Translations under genes and position numbers: made by a program
Assembly: GCF_000426285.1 (NCBI RefSeq)
Contig: NZ_AUFB01000006.1
Span: 1 to 64,000 of the forward strand
Direction of reading: 5' to 3'
Source: Rhizobium leucaenae USDA 9039
GTDB lineage: Bacteria; Pseudomonadota; Alphaproteobacteria; Rhizobiales; Rhizobiaceae
Length of the DNA stretch: 64,000 bases
In this document: in pieces, positions 1 through 7,587 of the stretch
How the letters are laid out: each line of letters opens with the position of its first letter
Numbering within the stretch: the first letter of the stretch is position 1
The notes under the pieces: generated by a model
What the model was told of the DNA's origin: nothing
Database searches by the model: none
The model's input: only the letters and a program-made list of their open reading frames with translations

Positions 1-261
1 GCCTACATGACCTTTCCCAAGCAGCACTGGACCAAGCTTCACAGCACGAACCCGATTGAGCGATTGAATGGAGAAATCAAGCGAAGGACCGAGGTCGTCG
101 GCATCTTTCCAAACGACGATGCCATCGTCAGGCTCGTCGGCGCTTTGCTTCTGGAGCAAAATGATGAGTGGGCTGTTCAGCGCTCGCGGTACATGACACT
201 GGAAACCATCGCGACAATGAGCGATGATCCGCTCATCAACTTGCCTGCTGCGGCAAGCTGA
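1..261 (+). CDS. IS256-family transposase, C-terminal part (cut by window edge)
   Basis: The reading frame is open from the first base, so the N-terminal part lies outside the window. The visible 86 codons match the C-terminal end of Mutator-type/IS256 transposases: the motif W-x-x-x-x-S-T-N-P-I-E-R-L-N-x-E-I-K-R-R is present, followed by the usual 'VVGIFPNDDAIVRLVGALL' and 'EQNDEWAVQRSRYM' blocks. The family cuts and pastes DNA with a DDE active site; the last acidic residue is probably the Glu in the ERLNGEIKRR block. The stop falls at 259-261. It is not clear whether the element is intact beyond the edge. Confidence 0.9.
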   Translation, partial: AYMTFPKQHWTKLHSTNPIERLNGEIKRRTEVVGIFPNDDAIVRLVGALLLEQNDEWAVQRSRYMTLETIATMSDDPLINLPAAAS

Positions 262-335
262 CCCGTTCCCGGCCCTGTCCGGAAAGCTCGACGATCGACC
301 GAGCTACACCACTCCCTGGGACATCATCCGCGGCG
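1..335 (+). mobile_element. right end of an IS256-family insertion sequence
   Basis: About 70 bases follow the transposase stop before sequence character changes. The stretch around 290-330, containing GACCGAGCTACACCACTCC, resembles the terminal inverted repeats typical of rhizobial IS256-type elements. The exact end and any target duplication cannot be set because the left end is outside the window. Confidence 0.45.
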
Positions 336-542
336 TCTCGGAAGGATCATCTGTTTGTAAAAGCCTACGCGCTGCGTTGAGACAAAAATATCGACGTTCG
401 GCAAATATCAGCTGTCAGTCGCAATCACGGATTCGCAAATCATCGGAATGCATAGCGCCAAAGTGCTCGCCAATCATAGACGAACAAATATCCGCTGGTC
501 GGCTCTTGCTGAAAACAAGGCCGACCAGACTTTCTTGTCGGA

Positions 543-788
543 CTAAAGCGTCAGGAATGCTGACGGCGGGAGCTGAAGAGCAGCAGCGATCCGTCTCAAC
601 TTTGCTGGATCAATATCAGCGCCGCTTTCGATATCGATGAGCTCTTCATTGGCGAGACCGCACGTCACCGCCAGATCCTCGATACTGTAGCCCACGGTTT
701 CACGCGCTGCCTTTACACGCGCCGCCACATCGTCCGCCTGTACGGGTTCCGTTTGAACCTGGTTGAAATTGTTGAGTGAAATGGACAT
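543..788 (-). CDS. small XRE-type helix-turn-helix protein
   Basis: An 81-residue protein with a single HTH_XRE/Cro-CI-like domain over about residues 24-77: 'VKAARETVGYSIEDLAVTCG' supplies the first helices and recognition region, and 'ADIDPAKLRRIAAALQLPPS' the following helices. The start is supported by an AAGGAG ribosome site just upstream (complement of 792-799). It stands alone between the insertion-sequence end and an unannotated gap, so its target is unknown. Small single-domain proteins of this kind are usually DNA-binding repressors or antitoxin-like; no toxin gene is next to it. Confidence 0.7.
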   Translation of the reverse strand: MSISLNNFNQVQTEPVQADDVAARVKAARETVGYSIEDLAVTCGLANEELIDIESGADIDPAKLRRIAAALQLPPSAFLTL

Positions 789-1228
789 ATCGTCTCCTTC
801 TCTATATAGATTCTTACGAAGTCTTTTGTGAGTTTCGGGACAGGCGCCCGTTAAGGTGCCGATAACCTTTTATTTCAGCATTGTAATATGAACAAGCGCA
901 AATCGTCGCAGTCGGCCCGGGCGCGCTGATCGCGGCGCGGGGATGCTATTCATGGATGCCATGGCTGGCACCTTACGAAGAATGATCAAACAACGGATAG
1001 TGAACGGATTTTTACCCAATCATGGAGCGGGCGGTCACGGCAACGAAGAGGCCGGCGCTCGGCCTGCCTCTTCATGAAATATCTGTGAATATGGCGGGAT
1101 GCGAAGATAAATTGAGACGATGAGATGTCAGGACGGCTTGCCTTTTCAAACAAAATCCATCGTCGATTCGCTTGACCGAGAGATTTGCTCCGCATCGCCA
1201 AACATGAGGCGCAAGAGCGATTGAAGGT
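789..1228. other. gap without a supported gene
   Basis: The first 50 bases carry the promoter and ribosome site of the small HTH gene on the minus strand. A 71-codon minus-strand frame (986-1201) has no recognisable domain and an Arg-rich composition like an out-of-frame reading, so it is not called. Nothing else is seen. Confidence 0.5.
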
Positions 1229-1885
1229 CTAGCCTTTGGACTTCGAGGCGCGACTTGGCCGGCGGACGGCTCTTACCTTGCCGCTGCCTCCACCGCCGCA
1301 AAAGAACTGATCGCCGCCATCGGACTCCAAGCCCGACACCCCCACTCCAGGCGGCATGTCGAGCCGCTCCAGCACCTTTCCCGTTTCAGGATCGATCCGT
1401 CTCACATCGCTCTCGTCACCTTCCCAGGTGCCGTGCCAGAGTTCGCCGTCGACCCAGGTGACTCCCGTAACAACGCGATTGGACTCGATCGTGCGGAGAA
1501 TAGCCCCTGTTTGCGGATCGATCTGATGGATCTTCCGGCCCCGGTGCTGACCCACCCAGAGAGTGCCTTCGGCCCATGCGAGCCCCGAATCCCCGCCATT
1601 GCCGGGCGCCGGGATCGTCGCGAGCACGCTGCCGGTTTTCGGATCGATTTTGTGGATGCGATCCTCGGCGATCTGAAAGAGATGCTGACCGTCGAAGGCT
1701 GTCCCTGCATGCGAGGCGACCTCGATCGAGCGCAACACCTGCTCTCCCTTTGTGGGATCGAAGGAGTTCAGCCTGTCTCCGGAGGCAAACCAGACGCTCT
1801 GGCCGTCGAAGGTGACGCCATTCACGCGGTCGGCGCCCGGAAAGGGTCCATATTCACGAAGAATTTCGGCTTGAGATCGTTTCAT
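1229..1885 (-). CDS. beta-propeller protein (YncE/glutamine-cyclotransferase-like)
   Basis: The 218-residue protein carries repeats of the form D-P-x-T/K-G: 'FDPTKGEQVLRSIE', 'KIDPKTGSVLATIP', 'QIDPQTGAILRTIE', 'RIDPETGKVLERLD', spaced about 40 residues, each preceded by a W/L-x-G-x-x-L-W strand. This is the blade signature of YncE/Vgb/glutamine-cyclotransferase-type propellers. No signal peptide is seen, so it is probably cytoplasmic; no enzymatic activity can be assigned. The C-terminus is short, basic and Gly/Cys-rich (CGGGGSGK). It starts 9 bases after the regulator gene on the same strand, with AGGA upstream, so the two are almost certainly co-transcribed. Confidence 0.65.
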   Translation of the reverse strand: MKRSQAEILREYGPFPGADRVNGVTFDGQSVWFASGDRLNSFDPTKGEQVLRSIEVASHAGTAFDGQHLFQIAEDRIHKIDPKTGSVLATIPAPGNGGDSGLAWAEGTLWVGQHRGRKIHQIDPQTGAILRTIESNRVVTGVTWVDGELWHGTWEGDESDVRRIDPETGKVLERLDMPPGVGVSGLESDGGDQFFCGGGGSGKVRAVRRPSRASKSKG

Positions 1886-1894
1886 GCTGTCATC

Positions 1895-3115
1895 CTATTC
1901 GTTCGGCAGGGGCCCCGGGAGTAACAAGATTGTCGGGAAACCGAGCACCGGCGGGGTCATCCAGCGGCGTGCCCTCCCAAGGCCTAACGACTGCACCTTA
2001 CCAGCTTCCGCAAGCTGTTCGAGCGCCCGTTGTACGGTGCGCGGGCTGGCACCCAGCGCAATCGCCAGCGCCGAACTCGACCAGGACTCGCCGTCGGCAA
2101 GAAAGGCGAGCAGCGCCGCATGCTGCTCTTCGACGGGCGGCGCCAAGACTGCGACCTCGCGTGAGCGCCGCGGCACCAGCGTGAAGCCTCGCTTCGTCGC
2201 CTTGACATCCGCCAGCGTCCGCAGTTCCGCGCGAAGTCGGCCCATTTCGACACGCAGCCGCGCGCGATGCGATTCATCGGCATGTTTCGCCCGGAAAGCA
2301 CGCGCGAGGAGGGTACTCCTCGGCACGTCACCGGGCCAGGCTTCACCCAGCACGCGGGCAAGCGTAAACAAGACCGGGCGCGTCGCGAGCGAAACGATTG
2401 TTCCCGCGTTCCGAACGACATTCCGGCACGCGTCCACCACGAGCGTCCCCGACTCCAGCAGCGTTTCCACCTCTTCGAGCAGGAGCGGGCGCTCCTCGCC
2501 ATGCAGGATCACGCGTGCCGCTGCTGTGTGCAGAACGAGTGAAGCGCTTTCGACCTCTGCCGTCAGCGCGGGAATATTCGCTGCCCGCGCGGCATGCGCT
2601 GCCCGCGTGAGCGCCGCACGCGCTGCCTTCGTCTGCAGGCGGCGAATAGCTATTCCGGCAACCACCAGCTCGTGAGCGGCCCTCGATGCGGAAGGGAGCG
2701 GTGCCGGGTCGAGCTCGGCGAGCACACGCTCGGCTTCGTCGAGATGGCCGATCAGCAGCAGGCGCCGGACTTCGAGATTGCGGGCATGCGCGGCATTCAC
2801 GCGATCGCCATGCGCCTCCAGCGTTACCCGTGCGGCAGCAAGAGCCTTGGAAGGCCAGGTGAGGTCACGCGAGACGAGTGCAATCTCCGCTTCGGCGACG
2901 ACACATCGGGCGCGGGCCATGGCCTCCCTCGGCCCGAAAGCGCGTGCAGCACTCTTGAGGAGCGTCTTTGCACGGCTGAGATCGCCGAGTTGCGCCATCG
3001 CGATGCCCCTGAGCGCGAGAGCGGGCGCATCATCGCGCAGGGCTACCCGCTTCAACGCGCCGAGAGGGTCGCCACCCGCCAGCGCATGCGCCGCAGCGGT
3101 GATCATCGAGTCCAT
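1895..3115 (-). CDS. transcriptional regulator with alpha-helical repeats and C-terminal winged helix
   Basis: The 406-residue protein has Ala-rich, TPR-like helical repeats over about residues 1-220. The middle stretch 'RLRVEMGRLRAELRTLADVKATKRGF' resembles the winged-helix arrangement found in BTAD/SARP-like proteins. A C-terminal DeoR/GntR-like winged helix lies around 335-385 ('GESWSSSALAIALGASPRTVQRALEQLAEAGKVQSLGLGRARRW'). It probably binds DNA and senses through the repeat region. It is the first gene of a two-gene operon with the beta-propeller protein. The start at 3115 is backed by GGGA upstream; Met4 is an alternative. Ligand and targets are unknown. Confidence 0.65.
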   Translation of the reverse strand: MDSMITAAAHALAGGDPLGALKRVALRDDAPALALRGIAMAQLGDLSRAKTLLKSAARAFGPREAMARARCVVAEAEIALVSRDLTWPSKALAAARVTLEAHGDRVNAAHARNLEVRRLLLIGHLDEAERVLAELDPAPLPSASRAAHELVVAGIAIRRLQTKAARAALTRAAHAARAANIPALTAEVESASLVLHTAAARVILHGEERPLLLEEVETLLESGTLVVDACRNVVRNAGTIVSLATRPVLFTLARVLGEAWPGDVPRSTLLARAFRAKHADESHRARLRVEMGRLRAELRTLADVKATKRGFTLVPRRSREVAVLAPPVEEQHAALLAFLADGESWSSSALAIALGASPRTVQRALEQLAEAGKVQSLGLGRARRWMTPPVLGFPTILLLPGPLPNE

Positions 3116-3237
3116 CGAAATCCCGTCAAACTTGTAACTCCCATCATTTCGATAGCCGGGCGTAGCTTACTCGCGACCACCAACCAGCACGCCGCATCTT
3201 GAATGATACGACGGCAGATAGCCAAGGGAGAAAAATC

Positions 3238-4035
3238 ATGACCGCACATGTGATCGCAACACGTCAGGAATGGTTGGCCGCAAGGCTGGACCTACTCGCA
3301 GATGAGAAGGCACTGACGCGGCAGAGCGACGAATTGGCGCTGCGCCGGCAAGCCCTCCCCTGGGTGCGGATCGACAAGGACTATCGTTTCGAGACGGAGA
3401 ATGGCAGCGCCTCGCTTGTCGATCTCTTCAAGGGGCGCTCGCAGCTTCTCGTCTACCACTTCATGTTCGGCCCCGACTATACGGCCGGCTGCCCGTCTTG
3501 CTCTTCGATCGCGGATGGGTTCAACGGCTTCTTCGTTCATCTCGAAAACCACGATGTTGCCTTCTCGGCGATATCGCGCGCACCGCTGGCAAAGCTGCAG
3601 GCGTTCAAGCAGCGAATGGGCTGGACCTTCCCCTGGGCGTCCTCATTCGGCGGCGATTTCAATAGCGACTTCAGCGTCTGCTTCAGCGAAGAACAGCAGC
3701 GCGAGGGCGGCATTGAATATAATTTCCGCCGCGAGGCGCCTCTACCTCAGCCTCTCACAAGCAAGACCGTTCAGGGATGCGAAGCGTGCGGCAGCGAGGA
3801 ACCAGTGACGCAGATAGCAGCTATGACCGGGACCGACGCCGCCACATTTACGCGCGAAAGGCCGGGCGTCAGCGCCTTCGTGCTCGATGACGGCGTCGTC
3901 TATCACACCTATTCCAGCTATGCGCGCGGGCTCGACGGCCTCTGGGGCATGTACCAATGGCTCGACCGTGCCCCCAAGGGACGCAACGAGAATGGGATCT
4001 GGTGGCGCCATCATGACCGGTACGGCCGGAGCTGA
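3238..4035 (+). CDS. DUF899 family thioredoxin-fold protein
   Basis: 265 residues. The sequence matches the DUF899 family: 'RQALPWVRIDKDYRF', 'LLVYHFMFGPDYTAGCPSCSSIADGF', 'FPWASSFGGDFNSDF', and a C-terminal 'WGMYQWLDRAPKGRNE'. The family has a thioredoxin-like fold, and the C-P-S-C pair (about residues 82-85) sits where the redox motif would be; a peroxiredoxin-like or disulfide role is inferred, not shown. The start at 3238 is chosen because AGGGAG lies 5 bases upstream; an upstream in-frame ATG at 3199 lacks this. The gene diverges from the regulator at 3115 and is followed 7 bases later by a small membrane protein. Confidence 0.85.
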   Translation: MTAHVIATRQEWLAARLDLLADEKALTRQSDELALRRQALPWVRIDKDYRFETENGSASLVDLFKGRSQLLVYHFMFGPDYTAGCPSCSSIADGFNGFFVHLENHDVAFSAISRAPLAKLQAFKQRMGWTFPWASSFGGDFNSDFSVCFSEEQQREGGIEYNFRREAPLPQPLTSKTVQGCEACGSEEPVTQIAAMTGTDAATFTRERPGVSAFVLDDGVVYHTYSSYARGLDGLWGMYQWLDRAPKGRNENGIWWRHHDRYGRS

Positions 4036-4042
4036 GGTTTCG

Positions 4043-4324
4043 ATGTCTACTCAACGCAACCCTCTTTCCGCCGGCAGCGGATCTGCCGGCGAGCCTGCGG
4101 CCATCGGCCTCTCTCACTGGCTGTCCCTCGCCGCAGCGCCGACATTCGCGATCATGGCGCTGCTGACGGCCACAATCGGCGATGCCGATATGATCTGCTC
4201 CGCCATGCAAGGGGCTTCACCCCTCAGCGGAATGGTCCCGATGTACCTGCTCATGAGCGTCTTTCATGTCGCGCCCTGGCTGAAACTTCTGTCCCGCCAA
4301 CGAAACGCTGCGCGCCGGGCCTAA
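4043..4324 (+). CDS. small two-helix membrane protein
   Basis: 93 residues with two hydrophobic segments, about 'WLSLAAAPTFAIMALLTATI' and 'PLSGMVPMYLLMSVFHVAPWLKLL', so probably an inner-membrane protein. GAGGT lies 4 bases before the ATG at 4043; another in-frame ATG at 4013 would overlap the DUF899 gene. The spacing of 7 bases from the DUF899 stop indicates one operon. No family function is recognised. Confidence 0.6.
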   Translation: MSTQRNPLSAGSGSAGEPAAIGLSHWLSLAAAPTFAIMALLTATIGDADMICSAMQGASPLSGMVPMYLLMSVFHVAPWLKLLSRQRNAARRA

Positions 4325-4523
4325 GCCGGCGTTCGCCATGCTGATCACCACCATGGGAGCCTTTCGGTTCCTCCCCCGACAATTCCAAACCTGCGATGCG
4401 CGATTACCGACTCGTAAAGATTGGATTCAATCTTTTTTGGTAATTCTCCATTAGCAATTCATGTCGGCGGGTGTCCGACTGCATGGATTCTGCGGTCGAC
4501 TGTGGTTTTGCGTGCGGGTTCAT

Positions 4524-5561
4524 ATGCGTCTAACGGCTGTCTCAGCAATCTTTCTCACCTCTTTGATCTTGTCGGCATGCGCCGCCAGTTCCGGTCCGGA
4601 AGACCTCATGGCCGTCGCGCCGCCGTCGCAGGAAACGACCAATTCCATCACCCGATCGAACGGGCCTGTGCCATCCGCCGAGGTCGGCAGCGCCACCCAG
4701 CAGATAGTCCAGCAGCAGCAAGCGTTGACATGGACCGAGCCGGACCCGCAGCCGCAAGCGTTCTTGCCCACAGCCAAGACCGACAGCGTCCCAATTCCCG
4801 CGGAAAAGCCGGTCGCTCTGCTCATGCCGACCAACCCCGCGATCAGCGCAGCGCCGCACACGCGGATGCAAATCTATAGCCGGCGCTTCCGCGACGCCAA
4901 ACCCATCAATTTCGGCAGTTCCTCGCCAAGAAAACTCGCCGTGCATGGCGTCGACGTTTCCCGCTGGCAAGGCGAAATCGATTGGGAGAAGTTGCAGGCG
5001 CAGGGCGCCAATTTCGTCTATTTGAAAGCGACTGACGGCGGCGATCACCTTGACCCCATGTTCAAGAAGAATTGGCGCAGAGCCAAGGAGGCAGGACTGA
5101 AACGGGGTGCCTATCACTTCTTCTACTGGTGCCGGACGGCAGGCGAACAGGCCGATTGGTTCATCCGCAACGTTCCGAGGGAGGCGGGCGCCCTTCCGCC
5201 GGTCATAGACGTCGAATGGAATGGCGAATCGAGCTGCAAGAGACGGCCATCACGCGAGCACGTCCTCGAAAAAATGCAGGTCTTCATGGACAGGCTGGAG
5301 AGATACTACGGCCAACGTCCGATCATCTATACCGCCCCGGATTTCTACCGCGACAATTTAAGGGGTGAATTCACCGACTACCCCTTCTGGCTGCGCTCGG
5401 TGGCCGCGCATCCCTCCCAGGTCTATCCGGGACGCAAATGGCTCTTCTGGCAATATTCCGGTTCCGGACTCACCCATGGCGTCGAGGGTCGGATCGACCT
5501 CAATGCTTTCCACGGCAGCGAGGAAGAATGGCACAATTGGGTGGCGGCGCGTTCGAATTGA
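4524..5561 (+). CDS. GH25 family lysozyme-like lipoprotein
   Basis: 345 residues. A lipoprotein signal precedes the lipobox L-S-A-C (Cys about 19). A low-complexity Pro/Gln linker of about 120 residues follows, then a glycoside hydrolase family 25 domain from about residue 140 to the end. Diagnostic motifs are 'GVDVSRWQGEIDW' (Asp about 144), 'GAYHFFYW', the catalytic-type D-V-E-W (Asp 229, Glu 231), 'PIIYT' and 'FWQYSGSG'. GH25 enzymes cleave the beta-1,4 link between N-acetylmuramic acid and N-acetylglucosamine. The predicted location is the outer or inner membrane facing the periplasm, fitting cell-wall remodelling. Start chosen at the Met before the signal peptide. It converges with the sigma-factor gene. 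Confidence 0.85.
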   Translation: MRLTAVSAIFLTSLILSACAASSGPEDLMAVAPPSQETTNSITRSNGPVPSAEVGSATQQIVQQQQALTWTEPDPQPQAFLPTAKTDSVPIPAEKPVALLMPTNPAISAAPHTRMQIYSRRFRDAKPINFGSSSPRKLAVHGVDVSRWQGEIDWEKLQAQGANFVYLKATDGGDHLDPMFKKNWRRAKEAGLKRGAYHFFYWCRTAGEQADWFIRNVPREAGALPPVIDVEWNGESSCKRRPSREHVLEKMQVFMDRLERYYGQRPIIYTAPDFYRDNLRGEFTDYPFWLRSVAAHPSQVYPGRKWLFWQYSGSGLTHGVEGRIDLNAFHGSEEEWHNWVAARSN

Positions 5562-5629
5562 GCCGAGGGGGGACCGAACCTGACTTTCGTTTCCTGTCAA
5601 ATGAACATGGAGAACGAAGGCTGTCGGTC

Positions 5630-6487
5630 TTAGCCTAGCCGCACCCAATCTATGGCGTCGAGAACATAGGGAGCGAACAAGAAATCTCGGATATCGACGA
5701 TCCGATTTTCCGACCAGCCGATCAGCACAAAATGCGCAGGTCTTTCCATCGAACCGGTACTGTCGAAGACCAGCATAGCAGGCTGTCCTTCAATCGCACC
5801 AAGGGCAAACCGCCATCTCGTTTCCTCCGCATAGCGCGTGAAATAGACACCAATCTTGTCGCGCCCTTCCAGTCGGAGCCGGTTCACCAGTTCGAGCTTC
5901 ACGTCATCGGCAAGCATGGCGCGGATTGTGTCGAATTCGCCGCTGCGAAACAGATCGACATAGGCGGTGATCTTCCGCCGGTCCGCGTCTGACATCAGCG
6001 GCAGCCGGGTGTCTTCGGGCGCTTGCGCGAGTTGCCGTAGCGCAGTTCGCCCGCGCTGAAGCGCCGACTTGGCCGCCGCAGGAGAGCACTCTGCGATATC
6101 TGCGATCTCGTCGACCGAATGACCGAGAACATCCTTGAGGATTACCGCGCAGCGCTGAAATTCAGGCAGTCGCAGAAACATCTGAAAGCTGATCGCGACG
6201 ATATCAGCCTGAGGCATCGGTGCCGCCTCGATGTCCTCGGTGAGCGGAACGACAGTCTGCCGGGACCCACCACGCAGGAAATCGAGACTCGCATTATGGG
6301 CGATGCGAAACAGCCAGGCATCGACATTATCCACCGCGGTGCCCTCGGCTCGCGCGTGAAGAGCTTTGACGAGGGTATCTTGCACTACGTCCTCGCCATG
6401 GACGGCCGATCCGGTCATGCGCGCGCAGTAGCGGTGCAGGCGTGGCCGCAGCATTTTTATCCGATCTTCGAATTCGTCGGTGTTCAT
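5630..6487 (-). CDS. ECF-type RNA polymerase sigma factor with SnoaL-like C-terminal domain
   Basis: 285 residues. Region 2 ('LHRYCARMTGSAVHGEDVVQDTLVKAL', 'NVDAWLFRIAHNASLDFLR') and region 4 ('LPEFQRCAVILKDVLGHSVDEIADIAECSPAAAKSALQRGRTAL') give a complete sigma-70 ECF core over about residues 1-165. The last 115 residues form a SnoaL/NTF2-like domain ('YVDLFRSGEFDTIRAMLADDVKLELVNRLRLEGRDKIG'), as in ECF groups that lack a separate anti-sigma and are thought to be controlled by this tail. No anti-sigma gene is adjacent. Two small oxidation-type genes lie upstream on the same strand and may be co-transcribed or be targets. Confidence 0.85.
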   Translation of the reverse strand: MNTDEFEDRIKMLRPRLHRYCARMTGSAVHGEDVVQDTLVKALHARAEGTAVDNVDAWLFRIAHNASLDFLRGGSRQTVVPLTEDIEAAPMPQADIVAISFQMFLRLPEFQRCAVILKDVLGHSVDEIADIAECSPAAAKSALQRGRTALRQLAQAPEDTRLPLMSDADRRKITAYVDLFRSGEFDTIRAMLADDVKLELVNRLRLEGRDKIGVYFTRYAEETRWRFALGAIEGQPAMLVFDSTGSMERPAHFVLIGWSENRIVDIRDFLFAPYVLDAIDWVRLG

Positions 6488-6563
6488 GTATCGAGACCTA
6501 CTGTGCTTCAGCGTTCTGTTTCGCTAGGCATTGATCATAAATATCGATGAGACTCGTCGGCAA

Positions 6564-6609
6564 GGTGGCGGAGTGGTGGCTTTCCAAACTTTGGATAGTC
6601 ACCGCCACC
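6564..6609 (-). promoter_or_regulatory. long hairpin between the EthD gene and the sigma-factor gene
   Basis: GGTGGCGG (6564-6571) pairs perfectly with CCGCCACC (6602-6609), and the enclosed bases form a second stem around CCAA-ACT-TTGG. There is no T-run on either side, so it is not a typical intrinsic terminator. It could be a processing or attenuation structure in a shared minus-strand transcript. Confidence 0.4.
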
Positions 6610-6651
6610 CGCCATTCCTCCCTCACCCGCCGAGACGACAACGGGAATGTT

Positions 6652-6966
6652 TCAAACTTCCCTAATGTCGAAAAGGAACATCTGAACGCCCGAGTCATCG
6701 GGCGCAAAAAGCCGGCGATCTGCGCCAGCCACTTGTCCCTCTGGGCTTGCAAACGCCCTTTCGATCGCCGCGAGATCGTCGAAATACAAGGTTCCGATCC
6801 GATGAACAGGTGAGATTCCAAGGGGCATCGCAATGGGTCCGTTGTTGACCTCGTATTTTCTGAGACCCGGAATCTTCTTGGCGAGAGGCACGTGGATTTC
6901 GAAGTAATGTCGGTCAAATTCCTCGACATTTTTCGGTGTCGGATAAATCACGACCATCGGAGCCAT
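6652..6966 (-). CDS. EthD family protein
   Basis: 104 residues matching the EthD ferredoxin-like fold: 'MVVIYPTPKNVEEFDRHYFEIHVPLAKKIPGLRKYEVNNG' carries the family pattern F-D-x-x-Y-x-x-x-H-x-P-L, and the C-terminus 'GVQMFLFDIREV' completes the last strand. EthD proteins are small dimeric alpha-beta barrels found with ether or aromatic oxidation systems and polyketide tailoring. The start at 6966 is backed by AAGGAG upstream; an in-frame Met 66 bases earlier lacks this. It lies 62 bases after the ABM-domain gene. Substrate unknown. Confidence 0.8.
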   Translation of the reverse strand: MAPMVVIYPTPKNVEEFDRHYFEIHVPLAKKIPGLRKYEVNNGPIAMPLGISPVHRIGTLYFDDLAAIERAFASPEGQVAGADRRLFAPDDSGVQMFLFDIREV

Positions 6967-7028
6967 TGCAGTTCTCCTTTGTTCTGTATGAGATGTTCTG
7001 TATGTGACGCAAACTGACGTGTTTTCAC

Positions 7029-7334
7029 TCACCGGGTTTCGCTGAACACCGCCGAGTCCACCGTCGAATCCAAGCTCGCCAGATCGAGGACCTTCGGGAA
7101 ATAGGCTTGCATCCGTGGATCCCTACGCATCGCCTCGACGGCTTCGGGGGTCTCCCATTCGGAGTAGATGACGACGCTGGCGCCGTCCTCTGCCGCAATC
7201 AGCCGGGTCGTTTTCCAGCCGTTGAGTGTGCGGATCACTGTGTCGGTGGTCTGCTTCAAGAGCGCAATCAGCGCATCCTGCTCTTCAGGTTTGACCTTCA
7301 GCAGATTGATCAAAATAGCGGACTCGTTGAACAT
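7029..7334 (-). CDS. antibiotic biosynthesis monooxygenase (ABM) domain protein
   Basis: 101 residues with the dimeric alpha-beta barrel ABM fold: 'AILINLLKVKPEEQDALIALLKQTTDTVIRTLNGW', then 'GASVVIYSEWETPEAVEAMRRDPRMQAYFPKVLDLA'. ABM proteins are cofactor-free oxygenases or quinol-handling proteins. AAGGAG lies 8 bases before the ATG. It is first in a minus-strand set ABM, EthD, sigma factor, and is divergent from an aromatic-acid-type MFS carrier, so a shared role in handling phenolic compounds is plausible but inferred. Confidence 0.8.
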   Translation of the reverse strand: MFNESAILINLLKVKPEEQDALIALLKQTTDTVIRTLNGWKTTRLIAAEDGASVVIYSEWETPEAVEAMRRDPRMQAYFPKVLDLASLDSTVDSAVFSETR

Positions 7335-7402
7335 GCCATATCTCCTTGTGCTTCGAACACACCAAAGACGATCGGCAGAGTGGAAACGGATCGCGACCTG
7401 GA

Positions 7403-7419
7403 AGATTTTTTGAAAATCT
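7403..7419. promoter_or_regulatory. palindrome AGATTTT-TTG-AAAATCT, possible operator
   Basis: A perfect 7-base inverted repeat with a 3-base spacer lies in the divergent promoter region between the ABM gene and the MFS gene. The AT-rich arms suit a LysR-, MarR- or GntR-type site. No regulator gene is adjacent. Confidence 0.35.
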
Positions 7420-7433
7420 GCAGCGCAGGCGCG

Positions 7434-7473
7434 GCTTAACCAGTGTCATCCACGCTTAACCAGGTTCGTCCAC
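7434..7473. repeat. two tandem 20-base repeats upstream of the MFS gene
   Basis: GCTTAACCAGTGTCATCCAC (7434-7453) is followed directly by GCTTAACCAGGTTCGTCCAC (7454-7473), 17 of 20 positions identical. The 20-base period puts both copies on nearly the same face of the helix, as expected for an activator bound twice. They lie 115 bases before the MFS start. Confidence 0.5.
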
Positions 7474-7587
7474 AAGGAACTTGCCGAACACATATTGCCA
7501 CACTCTCCCGCCGCTACATCTAGAAAGCGAAATAATCAGCTTGCTCATCCTCGGGTGCTCAGGAAATGCAATGAAGGAGACACGGCC

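Noticed and set aside
986..1201. 71-codon minus-strand frame
   Set aside because: No family match and no ribosome site; Arg-rich as expected for non-coding high-GC sequence.
6498..6929. 143-codon minus-strand frame overlapping the EthD gene
   Set aside because: It lies in another frame of the well-supported EthD gene and has no domain.
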